From Anaerosporobacter mobilis DSM 15930 (GTDB lineage: Bacteria > Bacillota > Clostridia > Lachnospirales > Lachnospiraceae), in assembly GCF_900142955.1 (NCBI RefSeq), contig NZ_FRCP01000009.1, positions 62,001 to 126,000 of the forward strand: DNA of 64,000 nucleotides, written 5' to 3'. Under the pieces are notes generated by a model, which did no database searches, was not told the origin of the DNA, and saw nothing but the letters and a program-made list of their open reading frames with translations. Positions 16,993-25,990 of this stretch are shown here, one piece after another. Each line of letters starts with the position of its first letter. The stretch's first letter is position 1. Position numbers and translations under genes: made by a program.

Positions 16993-18969
16993 CTAGTTGA
17001 TTGTGAATATGGTTCCCTTTTTTCCGGCAAATGCAATATAACCGTCTTTTATCAAGTAAGAAGTCTTGGTATCGTTTGCAAATAGAGAGGAATCTATCAA
17101 GGCACCGTATTGATTATATATATAATAATTGCCTTCTCCTAAAATATCAATGGAAGTATAAGCTCCGGCATCTGAATCCGTAATACGATACCATCTGGTA
17201 AAACCATCTGAACCAATGGTATAGGATTGGTTTATATCTAGATCAGATAAATATTCTTCTCCTACATATTGAAAGCCATTGGTGGCTGATAGATACTCTA
17301 TATTTCCTTTCTTGATTATGTTGATATCTACTATATCACGTTTCTTTCCAACGCTTGAAAGAGAATTATCACTGGTCATGGCATAGAGAGATCCGTTTAT
17401 TATAAAATAATTATCGTTATGATTTGAAATTTCACCCCAAATATATGGTTGTGATAGATAACCTGCACTGGCATAATGTTCGTCCAGAAGAAAATACTTT
17501 TTGTCATTTCGGTTATTCCACGCTGTTTTAGAGCTTGCTAAAGCTTGGAAGTCATCGAGCTTGGTTGCGAGGGTCAGACTGGAGAAGTCTGTAGATATAC
17601 CGAAGTATTTTGAGTAGTATTCTACTTGTACAGCATACTCATCACCATTTTTCAATAAACGAAGCCCTTCCGTTATGTAACATTGTGTAACAGGTACAAT
17701 CGTATTTAATATGTTATCGTCATTGCAGACAAAATAACCGGAATCTAGGTAGGTAAGTTCAAAGCGCTTATTCATTTTATTGGTTGATGAGGTTGGTGTG
17801 GATAATAAGGTTAAATACATTTTATTATTCTTAAAATCTAAGGAAAAGGAAGCGGCACCACCATAAAAACCTGCATATTCAAGATATTCCTTAGGAATAG
17901 CAGCCGGTTCACCAGAAAATGAGATTTCTTCCGTTACTTCTGGGAGATTGGAGGTTAAGTTTAGTGCGCTTAAGAGTAATTCATTTGCTAAGAGCGATGC
18001 ATAAGAACTACTTCCTTTTGAAGATACAACAGCAGCGGACATATTATAATCTGGAAGAACAGTAAGTGCTGCATGGTAATTATCCGTATCTCCCCCTTTT
18101 TCAACCGCTTGAATGTTATAAGTGTTGAAAGGATATGCATTTACATCATCCCATCCTAATCCATAATTGTCATCATAGATATGAGTACCTGCTGCCTGTT
18201 CCTTTATTGATTCGGCAACACTGGTACTGCTGAGTATGGAATAGTGATCCTTCATAAATATAGTTGAGAAAGAACTTAAGTCTGCCACTGTTGATAGAAT
18301 ACCTCCATCGCCGAGGGTCGTTGTCATGCCAGGTGGCATAAGTCGATTATTCTTATAGGTATCAGCTATCTTTAAGCTGTCAAAACCAGAATGCATGGTA
18401 ATGGTATCCTTAGCACCCAACGGGATCATTATATTCTTAGTTATGTAATCTGTATATGAAAGTCCGCTTACCGATTCAATAATAAGTTCTGCCAGTTCAA
18501 AAGAATCATTACTGTATGCCGAATAAGCACCAGGATCAGCTTTTAAACGTTGTGTACTAAGATGTTGTAAAAATCGATCATGATTAGAAGTATCAATGCA
18601 GCCATATAGGTCAGAATTTGAATATAGGGATCCAAGAAGACCTGAGGAATGATTCAGCAGCATACGGACGGTAATTTCTTTATAACGTTCATCTGCCATG
18701 GTGAATGCTGGAAGATATTCTGACACCGGGGAATCTAATTCAATTAACCCTTGGTCTACCAGTTGTAGGATGGCTGTTGCAGTAACTGTTTTACTGATAG
18801 AACCTATGCCATATATCTTTTCATCTGCGGTTAGAAGCGATTTGGAATTTTGTTCTTCTGTTGTAGATTTACTTTTCTTGCTGTTACCTGCAGAGGTCGG
18901 AGCAGGTAGCAGCATTAATCCCATAAGGAGGGATAGGCTGATGAATGCTTTTAAATATAGTTTTTTCAT
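16993..18969 (-). CDS. secreted serine beta-lactamase-like (class C/PBP-fold) protein with long C-terminal extension
   Basis: A 658-residue protein with a signal peptide (MKKLYLKAFISLSLLMGLML, cleavage near residue 27). The beta-lactamase/D-Ala-D-Ala peptidase fold has Ser57-x-x-Lys60 (SISK), Tyr152-Ser-Asn154 and a GGDTDNYHA strand near 290 in place of the KTG motif. Residues about 350-658 are an extra beta-rich region with no recognised domain. AAAAGGAGG precedes the ATG. It is the last gene of the ABC operon, 14 bases after the permease. It may be a peptidase acting on cell-wall or peptide substrates rather than an antibiotic-degrading enzyme (inference). Confidence 0.82.
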   Translation of the reverse strand: MKKLYLKAFISLSLLMGLMLLPAPTSAGNSKKSKSTTEEQNSKSLLTADEKIYGIGSISKTVTATAILQLVDQGLIELDSPVSEYLPAFTMADERYKEITVRMLLNHSSGLLGSLYSNSDLYGCIDTSNHDRFLQHLSTQRLKADPGAYSAYSNDSFELAELIIESVSGLSYTDYITKNIMIPLGAKDTITMHSGFDSLKIADTYKNNRLMPPGMTTTLGDGGILSTVADLSSFSTIFMKDHYSILSSTSVAESIKEQAAGTHIYDDNYGLGWDDVNAYPFNTYNIQAVEKGGDTDNYHAALTVLPDYNMSAAVVSSKGSSSYASLLANELLLSALNLTSNLPEVTEEISFSGEPAAIPKEYLEYAGFYGGAASFSLDFKNNKMYLTLLSTPTSSTNKMNKRFELTYLDSGYFVCNDDNILNTIVPVTQCYITEGLRLLKNGDEYAVQVEYYSKYFGISTDFSSLTLATKLDDFQALASSKTAWNNRNDKKYFLLDEHYASAGYLSQPYIWGEISNHNDNYFIINGSLYAMTSDNSLSSVGKKRDIVDINIIKKGNIEYLSATNGFQYVGEEYLSDLDINQSYTIGSDGFTRWYRITDSDAGAYTSIDILGEGNYYIYNQYGALIDSSLFANDTKTSYLIKDGYIAFAGKKGTIFTIN

Positions 18970-18983
18970 GGATCGTCCTCCTT

Positions 18984-21491
18984 TTAATTTTCTATTAGTT
19001 CATAGGTAGAGATTCGCTTGATTTTTGAAGTAAGTAAATAGGAAACAATATAAGTAAATACGGTTACGGTCATGGCAGCAGATATTAATGTAATGACAGA
19101 AGGTAACTCATATCGTATGCCGGACCACCCGATTAGAGATATCATCTTACTGATAAAAGGTAAGGTTGTTTGGTAAGCAATAACGGAACCTAAGAAAGCA
19201 CCAGCAATAACAGATGGTAGAAGGCTGAAGGTAAGTTGCTTTCTTAAATCCTTGGTAGTAAATCCTAATGATTTTAGAATTCCAAACTCTAGCTTTTTCG
19301 TGTTCACTGTTTGTTTCACCATAATAGAAAGTACAACGGTAATAATAATTAGTGTAATTATTAGAATGAAAATTGCCAGTAGTCCAAAGGCTAGTTTAAA
19401 AATATTAAGATAACCTGCCAGCAGAGAAGCGGTTGAATACACTTCTTTGATGGGATAGGTAGAAGTACCACTGCTTAAGACTGTATTGCCATCAATATTC
19501 AGCGCATACTCCATACTGTCAATATTAAAATTTTGTTTTAGTTTAATCATTTTTGAATCAATTAAATGTTTCATTGCCGAATATTTATCATCGGTGTCGT
19601 AGGATATCTTACCGGATAATAATTCACTCTGGGTATATCCAAACTTGCTAAATATAAAATCGGCAAACTGCTCATAGGTGTAACCTTTATCAAGATAGGC
19701 ACATATGGTGCTGGGAGCATATGCGGCATAGATGCGTTTATAGCCATCTTCGCTAAAATAGGTATTGTAAGACATAGTTGAAGAGGTAATACCCGTGATG
19801 ATATAGTCTGCTTTGACACCAATTGAATTTACGGTTATAACATCGCCGATATCCTTGTGTAACAAGCTTGCTACATGAATAGAAACAGCTATTTCATTAT
19901 CATTGATAGGAAAACTTCCTTCTGCAAGACTAATCGTTTCGAGATTTTCAAAATTATCAAGTATTCGTGCATTGCAAGAGGTATTATTAACTGTTACGCC
20001 TTCAAATCCAATCCTAATGATTTTATGTACATTTTTATTACTACTGATGATATTAGAGATTTGTTCTATGTCTGCATGAGTATCTAAGGTAACATTACCT
20101 TCTGTTAGTTCACTGTCGAGTACGTTCTTGATAAAAGTGTCTTTGATTCCGAACCCTTCAAATAGTATTAATCCAAAGCACAGGGTGAAGCTTATAATAG
20201 TAAGGATTATACAGGTAGATATATTCTGCCTTTTATACATAAGCAAATGTTTTAAACAGAGAATCTGGTTAATGGAACCTTTCGCGTGCTCCAACTCCAC
20301 TGTATTTTTTTTAATGTTGTGGGATAAAAGTCCTCCTCGGAGTATCACGGCAACATGCATTTTTTTTACTTTTAAGGTGGAAAGATAAGCAGTTATAGCA
20401 ATTAATAATGTAATAATTAAGGTTATGATAATGTCTATACCTATGTGGACAGTGCCTTTTATTAATACACCAGTAATTAAGATGAGTATCTTATGATATA
20501 ACGGTGCACTAGCATAGGATAATATGGTGCCTAATATACTGCTAATAAAACTGATTATTATGTATTCGAAGACATAACTTGAGGCAATTTGTTTGCTTGT
20601 ATAGCCCAATACTTTTAGCGTGCCAATTGCTGTAAGGTTTTCATCTATACCGGATTTGATTCTATAAATTGCCATAATTAGAGCAACTATAAAAATTACT
20701 ACTGAAAATGCAATAATAATGCTTGATATAATAGATGCAAATAAGGTAAATGCTGTGGTAAAATCGGCACGACCAGATGCCTGTTCGATGCACTGGGTAT
20801 TACTGGTATAAGCGGAAGAATAGTCAGTGAACTGAGATTCGATATAATGGATTGCTTTGTAATCATCCACGGTGAAGTTTAGCAAAGTTTTGGTACCATA
20901 ATTGGAGGATAATTCATGAAAAACATCAGTAGTTGCAACAATTCTTACCTGCGAGAGATTACTGACCGCTCCAAACTCCGATACATTACAAAAACCTAGT
21001 ATTTCATATGTGTATTCCTGTTCAGTGGAATCCTTTAATATAAAAGAGGATCCAATCTTATACCCTAATGCCTGAAAAGCAATGGGTAAATAAATACCGC
21101 TTTTATTCTCTTGAGGATTTATTATGTCAATTTTAGAAATTGAACGTTCTGTATTTATGTTCTGAATGAACATGGAGGTGGTGCTTGGATTCGTATCGGG
21201 TGTGTAGTATTCACCGGAAAATGTAATGACATCTTCTGCATTAACACCGGTAACATGTTCCTTTGATTCCAAAAAGGTAGCAAAATCATCATAATACATG
21301 TTAGGTGCAAAAAGGATATAGTAATCCGTTCCGTTTAATTTTTTGCTTTGAGATTCAAAAGATTTATTAACTTCTCCAGTAGATATAATCATATTAAAAA
21401 AACAAACTGCAATCATCACAATAATGGCGAATGAAAAGGCGCCACTATGCTTTCGCTTTATATTTGTAAGCGCCAAACGAAATGAAATCAT
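18984..21491 (-). CDS. ABC transporter permease, FtsX/MacB type, duplicated
   Basis: An 835-residue membrane protein with an N-terminal helix, a large extracytoplasmic domain, three helices (about 240-385), a second N-terminal-type helix near 425, another large domain, and three C-terminal helices (about 690-830). That is two FtsX units in tandem, the layout of 8-10-helix BceB/YtrF/SalY-like exporters. It lies between its ATPase and the beta-lactamase-like gene. AAGGAG precedes the ATG. A role in antimicrobial-peptide resistance, lipoprotein release or envelope signalling is likely from family and from the adjacent two-component system. Confidence 0.88.
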   Translation of the reverse strand: MISFRLALTNIKRKHSGAFSFAIIVMIAVCFFNMIISTGEVNKSFESQSKKLNGTDYYILFAPNMYYDDFATFLESKEHVTGVNAEDVITFSGEYYTPDTNPSTTSMFIQNINTERSISKIDIINPQENKSGIYLPIAFQALGYKIGSSFILKDSTEQEYTYEILGFCNVSEFGAVSNLSQVRIVATTDVFHELSSNYGTKTLLNFTVDDYKAIHYIESQFTDYSSAYTSNTQCIEQASGRADFTTAFTLFASIISSIIIAFSVVIFIVALIMAIYRIKSGIDENLTAIGTLKVLGYTSKQIASSYVFEYIIISFISSILGTILSYASAPLYHKILILITGVLIKGTVHIGIDIIITLIITLLIAITAYLSTLKVKKMHVAVILRGGLLSHNIKKNTVELEHAKGSINQILCLKHLLMYKRQNISTCIILTIISFTLCFGLILFEGFGIKDTFIKNVLDSELTEGNVTLDTHADIEQISNIISSNKNVHKIIRIGFEGVTVNNTSCNARILDNFENLETISLAEGSFPINDNEIAVSIHVASLLHKDIGDVITVNSIGVKADYIITGITSSTMSYNTYFSEDGYKRIYAAYAPSTICAYLDKGYTYEQFADFIFSKFGYTQSELLSGKISYDTDDKYSAMKHLIDSKMIKLKQNFNIDSMEYALNIDGNTVLSSGTSTYPIKEVYSTASLLAGYLNIFKLAFGLLAIFILIITLIIITVVLSIMVKQTVNTKKLEFGILKSLGFTTKDLRKQLTFSLLPSVIAGAFLGSVIAYQTTLPFISKMISLIGWSGIRYELPSVITLISAAMTVTVFTYIVSYLLTSKIKRISTYELIEN

Positions 21492-21504
21492 TAAAATGTC
21501 TCCT

Positions 21505-22266
21505 TTACCAATTATTTTCGCGAAGAAAGTCCCTGATCTTTTTTATACGATCATCTAGATTTGTCTCCATATATTTATCTAGATGAAGTTCTCCGCATAT
21601 CTTTCCATCCATTATGTAAATGATACGATTGGCTCTGATAGCTGCTTTTATATCATGAGTCACCATAACAATACTCTGACCGTTCTGGTTTATTTTGGTG
21701 AGAATATCCAGGACATCTTTACCGGAAGAGGAATTAAGTGCTCCGGTAGGTTCATCTGCAAATAGGATGGCAGGCTTATTAATTAAGGAACGAATAAGAG
21801 CAGCACGTTGTTTTTCACCTCCGGATAATTGGCTGGGAAATTTGCGCCATATTTCTTCTCTTAATCCGACCTGTAGAAATAGCTCTTTTGCACGCTTGAT
21901 TATTTCAGGTTTGTTATTGCTTACAAGATATCCGGCAGTTAGAACATTATCCATGATACTCATATTTTCCAGAAGATAGATGCTTTGAAATACAAAGCCA
22001 CAATGTTTTTTTCTGAAGCCAGCAAGTTCATCACTGTTAAGATCCTGAATCTGGGTACCTCGAAAGATAATTTTACCTAAAGTAGGTTTGTCCATTCCGG
22101 ACAAGGCATATAAAAGAGTGGTTTTACCTGAACCAGAGCTTCCCATTATGATGGTAAAATCACCTTCATAAATATCAATATCTAAGTTAGTAAGGATGTG
22201 CTGTTGTTGTCCATCTGACGAAAATGTTTTACATAATTGCTTTGCTTGTAAAATTGATTTATTCAT
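21505..22266 (-). CDS. ABC transporter ATP-binding protein (LolD/MacB type)
   Basis: A 253-residue ATPase with Walker A GSSGSGKTTL, signature LSGGEKQRAA, Walker B ILFADEPTGAL and the switch His (VTHD). The EPTGALNS sequence is typical of the ATPases that pair with FtsX-type permeases. It is the first gene of the minus-strand operon ATPase-permease-beta-lactamase-like protein. Confidence 0.93.
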   Translation of the reverse strand: MNKSILQAKQLCKTFSSDGQQQHILTNLDIDIYEGDFTIIMGSSGSGKTTLLYALSGMDKPTLGKIIFRGTQIQDLNSDELAGFRKKHCGFVFQSIYLLENMSIMDNVLTAGYLVSNNKPEIIKRAKELFLQVGLREEIWRKFPSQLSGGEKQRAALIRSLINKPAILFADEPTGALNSSSGKDVLDILTKINQNGQSIVMVTHDIKAAIRANRIIYIMDGKICGELHLDKYMETNLDDRIKKIRDFLRENNW

Positions 22267-22340
22267 TTGTTAATCCTTTCTTTTTTTTCTGTTACCAATA
22301 TAACACAGGAAGATATCGATAGTCTTTTCCGATAATTAAA

Positions 22341-22360
22341 CAAATCCTTGTCAAATCCTT
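22341..22360 (-). promoter_or_regulatory. 11-bp-period direct repeat, candidate response-regulator box
   Basis: CAAATCCTT occurs twice on the + strand (22341-22349 and 22352-22360), one DNA turn apart, about 75 bases upstream of the ABC operon's ATG. OmpR/PhoB-family regulators bind such tandem repeats with 11-bp period, so the regulator at 14884-15588 may act here (inference). Confidence 0.45.
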
Positions 22361-22452
22361 AATTATTTTTTTTCCATGACGCTAAGAATTTGATTACGTA
22401 CACTCCTTAGTTAATATTGTATAGTAATGCTAGCACAAATTTGAAGTTACTG

Positions 22453-22484
22453 TTGACATATACATGATGATATAATAATATAAT
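22453..22484 (+). promoter_or_regulatory. promoter for the riboswitch-CDF transcript
   Basis: A perfect TTGACA at 22453 with several overlapping candidate -10 boxes in TATAATAATATAAT (22471-22484); TAATAT at 22476 gives a 17-base spacer. Confidence 0.6.
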
Positions 22485-22520
22485 TACAATACTCTTTGCA
22501 CTGCATATAAAATACAGTAC

Positions 22521-22603
22521 AAACTGAACAGGCGATGGGAATTCCAGAGAGCCGGGCCATCATATGGCAACAGATAAATACAACATCTGTGGGACAGTAG
22601 TTT
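22521..22603 (+). ncRNA. probable NiCo (czcD) riboswitch
   Basis: A four-way-junction RNA can be drawn: P1 AAACT/AGTTT, P2 GGC/GCC capped by GGAATTCC, P3 GCCAT/ATGGC, P4 CAGAT/ATCTG. The junction strands carry GAACAGG, GCCGGGC, GGCAACAG and GGGACAG, which as remembered are hallmarks of the NiCo motif that binds Ni/Co and controls metal efflux genes. It sits in the leader of a cation diffusion facilitator, the expected partner. The expression platform is not clear; T-rich GTGTTTTTCTT follows at 22620-22630. Confidence 0.68.
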
Positions 22604-22696
22604 ACTAATTGTTCTATGGGTGTTTTTCTTATTATATAAATTAATCATATATGTATGAGGTATAGAGTTTCTTTTGTAAAACGGAGGCAACTATCA

Positions 22697-23932
22697 ATGA
22701 AGCAAAACAATCAAAATTTAGACCAACAAATAGACAATAGTTCATTGGAGAAAGATGGTATTACGAATTATATTCTGCGTCTTATGTTAAAAAACAGCCG
22801 TGATATTCAAAAATCCCAAATGCGATCAGCTGTCGGCAAACTGTCTGGTTTGGTGGGAATTGTCTGTAATCTGTTACTTGCCGGAGGTAAATTTGTTGTG
22901 GGATTCCTGTCAGGATCCGTGTCAATTACTGCTGATGCGCTGAATAACTTATCTGATGCGGCAAGTTCAATTGTCACTCTAATTGGATTCAAGCTGGCGG
23001 AGAGACCTGCCGATGCAGATCACCCTTATGGTCATGCTAGGTATGAGTATTTGTCAGGCCTTGCAGTAGCAGTAATGATCATTGTTATTGGTTTTGAGTT
23101 GGCGAAGAGTTCTGTGGGTAAAATACTGAATCCTACTGCTGTTGAGTTTTCGTTTTTAACCGCTTGTGTGCTGTTTGGTTCCATTCTGGTAAAGATTTGG
23201 CTTTTCCTCTTTAATAGTAAAATGGGTAAGATGATTCATTCTACCACTTTGATAGCTACGGCCGCAGACAGTCGAAATGATGTAATTACTACGAGTGCTG
23301 TTCTGACGGCAGCAGTAGTGGAGTACTTTACCACTTGGCAGATTGATGGCTTTATGGGTTTGGCTGTTGCTTTGTTCATACTTTATAGTGGTATTGACCT
23401 TGCTAAAGAAACCATCTCACCGTTATTAGGTGAGGGTGCAAACCCGGAGTTGCAGGAGCTGATTACAGATTATATTAGTTCTTGCCCTAAGGTTCTTGGC
23501 TGTCATGATTTAATGGTTCATGACTATGGTCCTGGTAAACGATTTGCTAGCATCCATGTGGAGATGGACAAGGATGAAAATCCTCTAGTTTGTCATGATT
23601 TAATCGATGATATGGAGAGGGAATGTCTCAAAAACCATGGTGTTCATTTGGTAATCCACTATGATCCTGTGGTCACCAATAATCCGGAATTAGAACGTCT
23701 GTACCATTTGGTGACAGCAATTTTGAAAGTTAAGGATGAACGAATGTCTATTCATGATTTTCGGATGGTTCCTGGTACGGAACACACGAATTTAATTTTT
23801 GACATTACATTTCCGGCAGAACTGCGAGGACAAGAGAATACCATCAAGTCTGCCTTGGAGAAGGCGCTTAATGATTTAGGAGAAGGCACATATTATACGG
23901 TTATCACCTTTGATCCTGTAGCCTTTAAATAA
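22697..23932 (+). CDS. cation diffusion facilitator (CDF) metal efflux transporter
   Basis: A 411-residue CDF protein with six membrane helices (about 45-225). The metal-site motifs are DALNNLSDAASS in the second helix and TAAADSRNDVITT in the fifth (D-x3-D type), with HPYGHARYEYLSG between helices 2 and 3. A C-terminal cytoplasmic domain of about 180 residues is longer than in many CDFs and has several His/Asp. ATG at 22697 is chosen because GGAGG lies 9 bases upstream; the in-frame ATG at 22655 has none. With the riboswitch upstream, Ni/Co or another divalent metal is the likely cargo (inference). Confidence 0.9.
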   Translation: MKQNNQNLDQQIDNSSLEKDGITNYILRLMLKNSRDIQKSQMRSAVGKLSGLVGIVCNLLLAGGKFVVGFLSGSVSITADALNNLSDAASSIVTLIGFKLAERPADADHPYGHARYEYLSGLAVAVMIIVIGFELAKSSVGKILNPTAVEFSFLTACVLFGSILVKIWLFLFNSKMGKMIHSTTLIATAADSRNDVITTSAVLTAAVVEYFTTWQIDGFMGLAVALFILYSGIDLAKETISPLLGEGANPELQELITDYISSCPKVLGCHDLMVHDYGPGKRFASIHVEMDKDENPLVCHDLIDDMERECLKNHGVHLVIHYDPVVTNNPELERLYHLVTAILKVKDERMSIHDFRMVPGTEHTNLIFDITFPAELRGQENTIKSALEKALNDLGEGTYYTVITFDPVAFK

Positions 23933-23984
23933 CAGATACATTTCTGTTTATATAGTGAAGTAAAATTGAATATGTAATAGTTGG

Positions 23985-24011
23985 AACGCACTCAGAGATG
24001 GGTGCGTTTTG
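23985..24011 (+). terminator. terminator after the CDF gene
   Basis: AACGCAC pairs with GTGCGTT around a short loop, followed by TTTGC; it lies about 55 bases past the stop. Confidence 0.65.
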
Positions 24012-24033
24012 CTATAGAAATTTGTATAAATGT

Positions 24034-24062
24034 TTGATTAGTAATAGTAAGAAGTATATAAT
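24034..24062 (+). promoter_or_regulatory. promoter of the IlvD/Edd dehydratase gene
   Basis: TTGATT, a 17-base spacer and TATAAT, about 60 bases before the ATG at 24123. Confidence 0.6.
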
Positions 24063-24122
24063 GGGATATAATTGAGGAGAACCAGAGAAGGTTTCGATAG
24101 GATAGAAAAGGAGGCATCTACT

Positions 24123-25847
24123 ATGGAATATAGAAGTCAGAAAGTCAGAAAATTGGCACCGGAAATGGACCCATTGCGGTTAGGGATGGGCTGGACGCTT
24201 GAAGATTTGGAAAAACCTCAGATTTTGGTAGAGAGTACCTATGGAGACAGTCACCCGGGAAGCGCTCATTTGAACAAACTTGTGGAAGGTGTTGTAGAGG
24301 GAATTACAGAAGCAGGAGGAAAAGGAGCACGTTATTATGCCACCGATATCTGTGACGGTATGGCACAGGGGCATGATGGAATTAACTATTCACTGGTATC
24401 CAGAGATACCATCTGCAATTTAATTGAGATTCACAGCAATGCAACCACCTTTGATGCCGGTGTTTTTATAGCAAGCTGTGATAAGGCGGTACCTGCGCAT
24501 TTGATGGCAATCGGAAGAACAAATCTTCCGGCGGTTATGGTGACAGGCGGTGTCATGGACGCCTATGGGAAAGAACTGCTAACACTGGAACAGATAGGAA
24601 AGTACAGTGCAATGTGCCAGAGGGGGGAAATCACTGACGAGCAACTGACATTTTATAAGCAGCATGCCTGCCCCTCCTGCGGGGCCTGCTCTTTTATGGG
24701 AACAGCCGCTACGATGCAAATCATGGCCGAAGCGCTGGGACTGATGATTCCCGGCAGTGCTTTGATGCCAGCGATGTGTCCTGATTTACAAGAGGTGACT
24801 ATAAAAGCAGGTGAGTTATCCGTAAGGCTGGCAAAGGAACAGATAACGGCCAGAGATATTATAACGATGCAATCCTTTGAAAATGCAATTCTGGTACATG
24901 CCGCAATTTCTGGCTCTACGAATACGCTGATGCATATTCCTGCCATAGCCCACGAATTTAATCTTGATGTGGATGGTGATATGTTTGACAGGATACATAA
25001 AGGAGCCCATTATTTGTTAGATATCAGACCGTCTGGAAAGTGGCCGGCACAATATTTCTATTACGCTGGCGGGGTTCCCCGTGTCATGGAAGAGATAAAG
25101 AGTATGCTTCATCTGGAAGCCATGACAGTAACCGGCAAGACTCTGGGAGAAAATCTGGAGGACTTAAAAAATTGCGGGTTCTATGAGAAATGCGATGAAT
25201 ATATGATTAAAACCGGTTTAAAAAGAACGGATGTTATCAGAACCTTTCAGAATCCCATTGGAGAGAATGGCACAGTAGCAATTTTAAAAGGGAATCTGGC
25301 GCCGGATGGAGCAGTGATTAAGCACAGTGCCTGCCCGAAAGAGATGCAAAAAGCCACTTTGAAAGCAAAGCCCTTTGACTGCGAGGAGGCTGCGATAGAA
25401 GCAATACTAAGGCATGTGATAAAGCCAGGGGATGCTGTATTTATCCGATATGAAGGTCCAAAAGGAAGCGGAATGCCGGAAATGTTTTATACCTCTGAGG
25501 CAATTTCTTCGGATGAACAATTGGGAAAAAGCATTGCATTGATTACAGATGGTAGATTTTCAGGAGCCTCCAAAGGACCGGTAATCGGACATTGTTCTCC
25601 CGAGGCGGCGGAAGGTGGGCCTATTGCTTTGGTGGAAGAAAATGATCTGATAGAGATTGACGTGGAGAATAGAAGACTGGAAATTGTTGGTGTTAATGGG
25701 GAGCATAAGACAGAAAAGGAAATGGAAGAAGTATTAAAGCAACGTAAAGCACACTGGAAACCAAAGGAAGCAAGATATGCCTCCGGTGTTTTGAAAATAT
25801 TTGCAGAGCATGCGGTATCCCCGATGAAAGGTGGTTACATGAAATAA
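24123..25847 (+). CDS. IlvD/Edd-family dehydratase (divergent dihydroxy-acid dehydratase-like)
   Basis: A 574-residue Fe-S dehydratase. Recognisable blocks are DGMAQGHDGINYSL, SCDKAVPAHLMA (Cys119), CPSCGACSFMGTAATM (Cys183, 186, 189) and GRFSGASKG near the C-terminus. In ordinary IlvD the N-terminal cluster Cys is in TPCNxHL; here the aligned stretch is HPGSAHL with Gly46, so that ligand is absent. Family members dehydrate 2,3-dihydroxy acids (branched-chain amino acid synthesis) or sugar acids; no ilv gene is nearby, so a sugar-acid substrate is as likely. ATG at 24123 follows AAAGGAGG. The gene looks richer in G+C than its neighbours. Confidence 0.8.
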   Translation: MEYRSQKVRKLAPEMDPLRLGMGWTLEDLEKPQILVESTYGDSHPGSAHLNKLVEGVVEGITEAGGKGARYYATDICDGMAQGHDGINYSLVSRDTICNLIEIHSNATTFDAGVFIASCDKAVPAHLMAIGRTNLPAVMVTGGVMDAYGKELLTLEQIGKYSAMCQRGEITDEQLTFYKQHACPSCGACSFMGTAATMQIMAEALGLMIPGSALMPAMCPDLQEVTIKAGELSVRLAKEQITARDIITMQSFENAILVHAAISGSTNTLMHIPAIAHEFNLDVDGDMFDRIHKGAHYLLDIRPSGKWPAQYFYYAGGVPRVMEEIKSMLHLEAMTVTGKTLGENLEDLKNCGFYEKCDEYMIKTGLKRTDVIRTFQNPIGENGTVAILKGNLAPDGAVIKHSACPKEMQKATLKAKPFDCEEAAIEAILRHVIKPGDAVFIRYEGPKGSGMPEMFYTSEAISSDEQLGKSIALITDGRFSGASKGPVIGHCSPEAAEGGPIALVEENDLIEIDVENRRLEIVGVNGEHKTEKEMEEVLKQRKAHWKPKEARYASGVLKIFAEHAVSPMKGGYMK

Positions 25848-25850
25848 AAG

Positions 25851-25885
25851 AGGCGGTTTTGATTGATTTCAAAACCGCCTTTAAG
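25851..25885 (+). terminator. terminator of the dehydratase gene
   Basis: AGGCGGTTTTGA and TCAAAACCGCCT form a 12-bp perfect stem 3 bases after the stop, followed by TTT. Confidence 0.85.
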
Positions 25886-25990
25886 CTATCTGTATGTGCA
25901 GATATATTTTGCCGTTTGACAACGGTTTTAATTACTACTGATACTGTCTTTATTCATTGCTACTATTTCATAGTGAAACAATTGTTCCTG

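Noticed and set aside
22441..22700. T-box or other leader instead of a NiCo riboswitch
   Set aside because: No T-box consensus (AGGGTGGNACCGCG) is seen and the downstream gene is a metal exporter.
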